Below, piece after piece: positions 58,601 to 64,000 of a DNA stretch of 64,000 bases (position 1 is its first letter; every line of letters starts with the position of its first letter). The notes under the pieces are model-generated. The model ran no database searches. It was not told where the DNA came from and was given only the letters and a program-made list of their open reading frames with translations. Source of the DNA: Prostheceraeus crozeri (Eukaryota; Platyhelminthes; Polycladida; Euryleptidae); assembly GCA_907163375.1 (NCBI GenBank), contig CAJQUW010007072.1:62001-126000 (forward strand). Reading direction: 5' to 3'. Position numbers and translations under genes: made by a program.

Positions 58601-60178
58601 GTCGATTAAAGCAACTGTGGGCTGGAATCAAAATAATAATGAATAGGAGAGAAAAAATTATTCTTCCTTTCATACTGCGCCTTCTTCTGCAAGGCCTTTC
58701 ACCGATTCTTATCAAACGGAAACGTCGGAATACATTTGATGCATGAAAAGGGTGTCCTACTGTAGTTAACAAAGTCATAAAATCAAAAATCAATATGTAA
58801 ATCAATTACACGGTAACATGAGCGTTGCTACAGTGTCTTTCTGCACACAAAGAATTGGTCGGAGCTCACTAACAAGGTGAAGAGAAGAGTCCGAGCTGCA
58901 AAGGCCCTCGCGTTCCTGTGTGTTGAACCGACGTTCCTCTACCTCACACGGAGAATTCCCTCGCGCTCTCTCAAGGACCTGTTGCCCCTCTCATGTACGT
59001 CTAGCCTTGTTTACAGTTTCACATGCAACTGCGGAGACGGTCACATCGGACGTACTGAGAAGTGGCTATCCAAGAGAATCGACGAGCACCTGCCTGCTTG
59101 GGTGATGACGGGATGCATGACGAGGTCTCGTCCTGCAGCCAGAACGAGTTTCTGCAAGGAACAAGGCCGAAAATGAGACTTTCACAGAATGATGTACATC
59201 CTAAGCCTACTACGAATCGGAACTTCTGCCGAGTTCTAGTGAGTTCCTCTTCTTGTCAGACAAGATCAAAGAAAAGCACATGTAAATCCAATGGGACGAA
59301 GATTGCAATTTTTGGCTAAAATAAAATTTTGTATGTTCTCTCTGATTCAACGTAAAGTACTCAGTCCAGAGTCATGAATTTTGGTGTTGAATGTCTTCAG
59401 GTCATTTCCTATGATGTGCATGTGATATTACAGTATGCTTCTGATCGACAATGTGTGTGAGAATGTGGTTGAATGTGGATAAAGTAGCTCAAAATGCTTG
59501 TGTTTGCCGACATTAAGAGGCTCGCCAAATCTAACTGCGTTTAGCTATATAGACAGGGGCACATGAACATCATAGGAAATCACCTGAAGACATTCCATGC
59601 CAAAAATTATGGCTCTGGGCTTAGTACTTTTCGTTTAATCAGAGAAAACATGCAAAATTTAATTTTAGTCAAAAAATGCAATCTGCGTCCCATTGGATTT
59701 ACATGTGTTTTTCTTTGATCTTGTCTGACAAGAAGAGGAACTCACTATAACTCGGCAGACGTGCAGATTCGTAGTAGGCATAGGTGTACATCATTCTGTG
59801 AAAGTCTCATTTTCGGCCTCGTTCCCTGCAGAAACGCGTTCTGGCTGCCGGACTATAGATCGACGAGAGAACCAGCGCGGTTATAAGACACGCGGCGTCA
59901 TATCTGTCGTTCGATCGGGGAAGGCAGAAGATCGCCCATTTCGATTGTGTTGTTCGAGCGCGCCATCAACAGCTACTGCCGTATCTCGAGGCTACAATCA
60001 TACTAGTGCTCCGAACAATTCTTTGTGTACAGAAAGACACCGTAGCAACGCTCATTTTGCCGTGGAATTGATTTATAATTCTTGATTTTGTGATTTTGTG
60101 ACTTTATTAACTACAGTCAGTATTCATGCATTAAATGTATTCCGACGTTTCCGCTTGACAAGAGTCGGCACGGATATA
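58600..60178 (+). mobile_element. Penelope-like element remnant flanked by inverted repeats
   Basis: A retroelement fossil inserted in R3. Its coding part carries a GIY-YIG nuclease: SSLVYSFTCNCGDGHIGRTE then KWLSKRIDEHLPAW at about 58980-59105, with more GIY-YIG-like coding sequence right of the family P insertion at 59129-59854. Arms at 58701-58843 and 60030-60170 are inverted complements of about 140 bp, each holding a GAAACGTC box (58719-58726 and 60144-60151). Penelope-like elements are known for terminal repeats in variable orientation and for hammerhead motifs in them, which fits. No reverse transcriptase domain is seen. The copy is broken, with at least one insertion and other damage. 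Confidence 0.72.
59129..59854. mobile_element. family P fold-back MITE, complete 726-bp copy inside the retroelement
   Basis: Ends CGTTCTGGCTGCCGGACT on the right; the left terminus is altered (CGTCCTGCAGCCAGAACGAG). Arms of about 300 bp are complementary, with a centre GATCGACAATGTGTGTGAG to AAGAGGCTCGCC. GIY-YIG coding sequence lies on both sides, so it inserted into that older element. GACGAG occurs just outside both ends and might be part of a target duplication, but the left junction is not clean. Confidence 0.9.
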
Positions 60179-60545
60179 GCAGTACTCAAAATATGAAAAT
60201 CGCTCAATTTACTCGGACCAATCGTAATTTTTCAAAAAGAAAACAAGTGAGTATGATCATGAATCTGGCACGGGGAGAATGAACATTTTTCTGAGCTCTC
60301 TTTTGACTTAGTAGTCATCAAAATATCAATCAAAACTTATAAAAAATTATTGATATCGTGAAGTTATCACAAAATCATGACTTTTTGGTCGAAAATGTTA
60401 TTTGCACACTTGCTCAACAGAAATGTTATTGCTTGGCATCTTCAAAATCCTTGCGATGTGAGGAATACGAACATGTAAGCTATATTCATATGAGTTCAAT
60501 GCTTCTTTTTCAAACAATACTTGAAAGCTCGTCAAACCATTAAGA
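60178..60545 (+). repeat. dispersed repeat R3, right part of a split copy
   Basis: Matches 43730-44060: AGTACTCAAAATATGAAAAT, AATCGCTCAATTTAC, GAGCTCTCTTTTGA, AATCCTTGCGATG, ATGAGTTCAAT. It lacks the inverted arm seen downstream of the 43.7 kb copy. Confidence 0.75.
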
Positions 60546-62175
60546 GAAATAGCGGGCTCATCCATCAGGGGGTTAAGGGTGCATTCATATTTGTCATATA
60601 CACTGTGGAATGGTTTTGTTATGATTCAATTTTCCGCATTTGAAAGTACTTCGACATCTGACCTTCAAAATATCAACACAACAGCTTAAAATAACCCCGC
60701 TGCACATTTAAAGTCATAATTTAAACATTTCATTTATTTAGCCACTTACAGGTCTCTTAGAAGTACAGCACTGGTTTAATATAATTGCCATATTTGTTCG
60801 TTGCCAAATCACATGTATCGGTGACAAATTAAATATCACGTCTTACATTCCATCTTTGAGTTTTTGACTTCAATTTATTATGGAGCCATCTTTTATGACG
60901 AATCAATGACCACGTAATCAGATGCTTAATGAAGCAAAGAATTTGCGATTGATAGTGATCATAAATCTAGAATTGCACGCGATCGGGTATAGACGAATTG
61001 TTTGGTCTGTTTATCAAATCGTTTATAGAAACGATTAAATCATTTTGCTTTTCTAGGCCACTAAGTTTGCGACACAAGTGCATGGTCGGTTCGATTTACT
61101 ACCTTTAGCGATTCCCCATTACCCTAATACCCCTCTCCCTCTACCATCACACGATATACTTGATATCGAGCTAAGGGCATGCTGCTAGTTATAACCAGTC
61201 TCTTATCTTATGTGTGAAAGAATTGTAACGATCTTCTTCATCGCTTAAACCTGGACTGATATCTCTAATGAATTTGTTTATAAAAGTTTTACATACCACT
61301 GCCAACTATTTGTTTAAGATATCACTGTCAAAATTAAGCTCTGAATATCTCTGAACCTTGCTCGTATTCATATAATTGTCTGTTCATTATGCTGCACATC
61401 CGTAAGTGAAAAAACGGCAAATTTTTGGTATAGATGAAAACAAAATCGGACTTTTAGATGTAATTTTTCATTGCTTCTACATTTGCACCGAAGAAAATAT
61501 CGATGCAGTTTCTTGTACACCCGAAAATGTTTTCATGATTAATTTTGTATTGACGAATAAGTTTGAAATGCTCCTTCCCATTAGAACTTCCGATATGAAG
61601 TAAAAACTAATCTTTGACATTTCTAATAAGTCTACACCTCTCATTATTGGGTTTTCCTCAAATTTGATAAATTTCTTCGCGGATTTGATAATTTCTTTTG
61701 AAAAGTGCATGGTTTCATTAATTACTTCATGAAGAAAACAAAATAATAACACAACAGTGAATAAATAAATCAATAGAGCTTTCGAATTAGCCCATCTGTG
61801 AGTGACATTCGGTCATGTAGTATCTTCGTCCTTCGATGACCAAAATACATGTACACTTTCATCGATAGAATTCAGATATGAGGTGTCATAGCTTTAATGT
61901 TCCATACTCATCAAGTTAAATAACAAGCTGAGGACTCGAAATTGAAAGGAAGGGACTCTCATTGAAAAGGAGTGGAAGCAGAAAAGGGGTAAATTGAAAC
62001 GAAAAATCAGAAGAGGTCATCACATTGTTCTCTCCTGCGTATAAAGTTTAAGATTGAGACACACGCAAATTGGATAGTTAGTGAAATAAGTTAAGTTGAA
62101 GCCAGTGCTCATGTTAGATCTGAAATAGGGTAGGTCAGGTATGTTCGTCGGATGCAGTATATTCTACTAACGTGC
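60546..62175. other. 1.6 kb without a recognisable gene
   Basis: AT-rich. Overlapping opposite-strand frames at 61406-61773 (65 and 98 residues) have no known motif. Confidence 0.45.
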
Positions 62176-62213
62176 GACGTTTCGGCAATATCGCCAATAT
62201 ATTGATCATCAGA
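62176..62213 (-). ncRNA. CTGATGA / CGAAACGTC hammerhead-like box
   Basis: The minus strand has an exact CTGATGA, a stem CAATAT/ATATTG with a 7-nt loop, then CGAAACGTC. This is the core order of a hammerhead ribozyme with a minimal stem III. The bases before CTGATGA and after GTC do not pair well as stem I, so activity is unlikely. It may mark the end of a decayed Penelope-like element; no protein remnant was found beside it. Confidence 0.3.
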
Positions 62214-64000
62214 GTCTCTGGATGGTTGCTCCATCGACTTCCCATCGCCTTTACGTCCCAGCGCAAAATTTCACAAGTACTGATTCACTGATGTGTTCAC
62301 GTTAGGACCTTGCTTAAAAAATTCGAGCCCAAGATCCATAGAATAGAGAGCTTATCTCTGAATTATCACCAAAAATGAAAGAATATATGAAAAATATTAA
62401 AATAATCAATCATCCTCAAGAAAGGGTGGAATGAGGTTTAATAATTACGCATTTTCAAGTCTTAAACTTATTAGACTCCGATATGACGTAAGTATAATCA
62501 GGTAGGCCTACGAGTAGTGCAATGATTGTGATTGGAAGCCGGTCTTGTCTACGTCTGGCTTGAAACTTCGACAAGGGTGCGTATAGACATAAGTGCTCAG
62601 AAACCTTAAAAAGCAATCAATTGCTTGTAAACCAAGCAGCGATTCGACTAAGGAAAAGCGGCCAATTTAAGAGTGGATAATCATCATCACTAAATAACTC
62701 AATCATTCACGTTTTGTTACGTGAATTTGAGTAACATTGAAGGCATCCAAGTTATTTGTATATTCATCGTTGAAATTAACTGAGTGTCGAGAAATCGCTT
62801 ATTGCTTGACGAGAAGCTCAAAGTGTCAGATATTTGGATTGAATTTAATCAAAATAAAGAAGAGAAAATTAACTAAAAAGGAGAGCAAAGGGAAAATGCG
62901 AATTAAATGAAAAATACAAATTTTAGAAGTTGAAAACCTACAGTTTAAATATAACACAAATAGATATTTAAGACTATTGTACTGAAAACTGTTGTGAAAT
63001 TAGAAATAGAAATTGACTTTCAGGGAAAACTTTGGTAACTATCGATACCAACTATTTTGTTTATCTTTCAACTCTCATGTTTAGCTTTCCAAATCGTTAG
63101 GTATGACAACTTCAAATACTTCTAAAGATAGCCAGATAGTTAACTCATGCTCTATTTTCGTTATATTTCTCGTAATATTTGTACTAAGTGCTGCGGTAAT
63201 GAAAGTTTCCAGACTTGAACAACTTAATAAGTTAATATCTGGAAGTCGATACATTTATTTGGGAAAAATTGCCGGTATATTAATTATTCACATCAATTTC
63301 GTTCCTTTATGTGCTTATCGACAGCATTCTCCGGCGTTTTTCCGGAATGAAAGCCTTCATCAAAATGAACATCTTCGAACCCAGAATTTCTGGGAGAGAT
63401 TTTTATATTTTATCGATCATTCTTCCAAGAGATACCTTAATTTTGCATTGAAGATGAAATGAAAGATTTGAAAAACTGTAGCCTCAATTGTTGTTTCAAT
63501 ACTGAATCATATTTTCCTTATTTCAGCATTGGAATCAATTTCCGGTGCAGTTAGATAATAGCCTTTGGCACAGATCTCCTCCACATAGATCCAATGACAA
63601 CTGGTTATTAGTAGATAAGCGTGGTCATCGCGATATCTCAATATTTTGCTATATTTTTCGAGTTGCAATTTGCTTATTGTTATTGTAGGACAGCATGCCG
63701 AATTTTCTTGAAGGTTTTCACTGCATAAGTTTGACAAGTATTTTCCAATCAAAATTTAGTTCATTATTATGACCTACTTTTTGGATTAATGATGTTACGT
63801 AAGTATTCCTCATTCACATCAGTTTTAAAGATAAGATTTAACTGCACAATCATGTAGGCTACATATCGTCTGCATTTAATCAGAAATCGTTAGTTAATAC
63901 AGGAAGTTGATTCACTTTGTTTAGTACACACGTCAAAGAAACATGCGTATATTATGTAAATCAAATTAAGTGGGATCATAAGGTCAATGAATTTTTGTTT
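62214..64000. other. 1.8 kb without a recognisable gene
   Basis: The best frame, 63103-63462 (119 residues, plus), has one hydrophobic segment (SCSIFVIFLVIFVLSAAV) near its start but no known domain. I cannot support it as a gene. No repeats were recognised. Confidence 0.4.

Noticed and set aside
63103-63462. Small membrane protein candidate
   Set aside because: One hydrophobic segment only; AT-rich codons alone can produce it.

Overview
This looks like intergenic or intronic nuclear DNA from an animal, most likely a marine invertebrate. It is AT-rich, has no long uninterrupted host gene and no operon-like packing. It is filled with remains of transposable elements typical of invertebrate genomes: Tc1/mariner, hAT and Harbinger-like DNA elements, fold-back MITEs, tRNA-derived SINEs, CR1/L2-like LINE tails and Penelope-like (GIY-YIG) retroelements. 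Frequent short words such as TACATGTA and AGGCCTA suggest an echinoderm, other deuterostome or mollusc, but the sequence does not settle this.

Layout. 0-5 kb: a GIY-YIG fragment (minus), one piece of dispersed repeat R1, a CR1/L2-like LINE tail ending in (CT)n, two damaged copies of a fold-back family with AGTCCGGCAGCC ends (family P), and a separate 0.43 kb MITE. 6-6.7 kb: a broken coding remnant on the minus strand. 11-13.5 kb: a short copy of an inverted-repeat element (family Q), then a complete Tc1 element (11817-13455) with TA target duplication and a transposase split by one frameshift. 17-24 kb: two SINEs, a tRNA-like sequence and a partial Tc1 transposase. 24.5-31 kb: a Harbinger-like MITE with TTA duplication, a rearranged family P copy, a 69-bp minisatellite open in four reading frames, and a hAT MITE with a perfect 8-bp duplication. 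33-37.3 kb: a palindromic element with ten 35-bp repeats and hammerhead-like motifs, another fold-back MITE, R1 blocks, a SINE and a second GIY-YIG remnant. 40-46 kb: the longer family Q copy, two copies of a 0.7 kb duplicated block (R2), a family P copy and repeat R3. 48-54 kb: a degenerate minisatellite, a second LINE tail, a family P copy and the longest R1 copy (inverted). 54.8-56.8 kb: the best preserved DNA transposon, an IS630/Tc1/mariner element with a DD35E transposase and arrays of TTTCAG sites spaced almost exactly 21 bp. 58.5-60.5 kb: nested insertions, family P inside a Penelope-like remnant that sits inside R3.

Functionally nothing here forms a host pathway. The only near-complete proteins are the two transposases. 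The non-autonomous elements must have depended on transposases coded elsewhere. The most distinctive structures are the phased binding-site arrays of the 55 kb transposon and the 33 kb palindrome with its hammerhead-like units. All identifications come from reading the sequence; no database search was possible.
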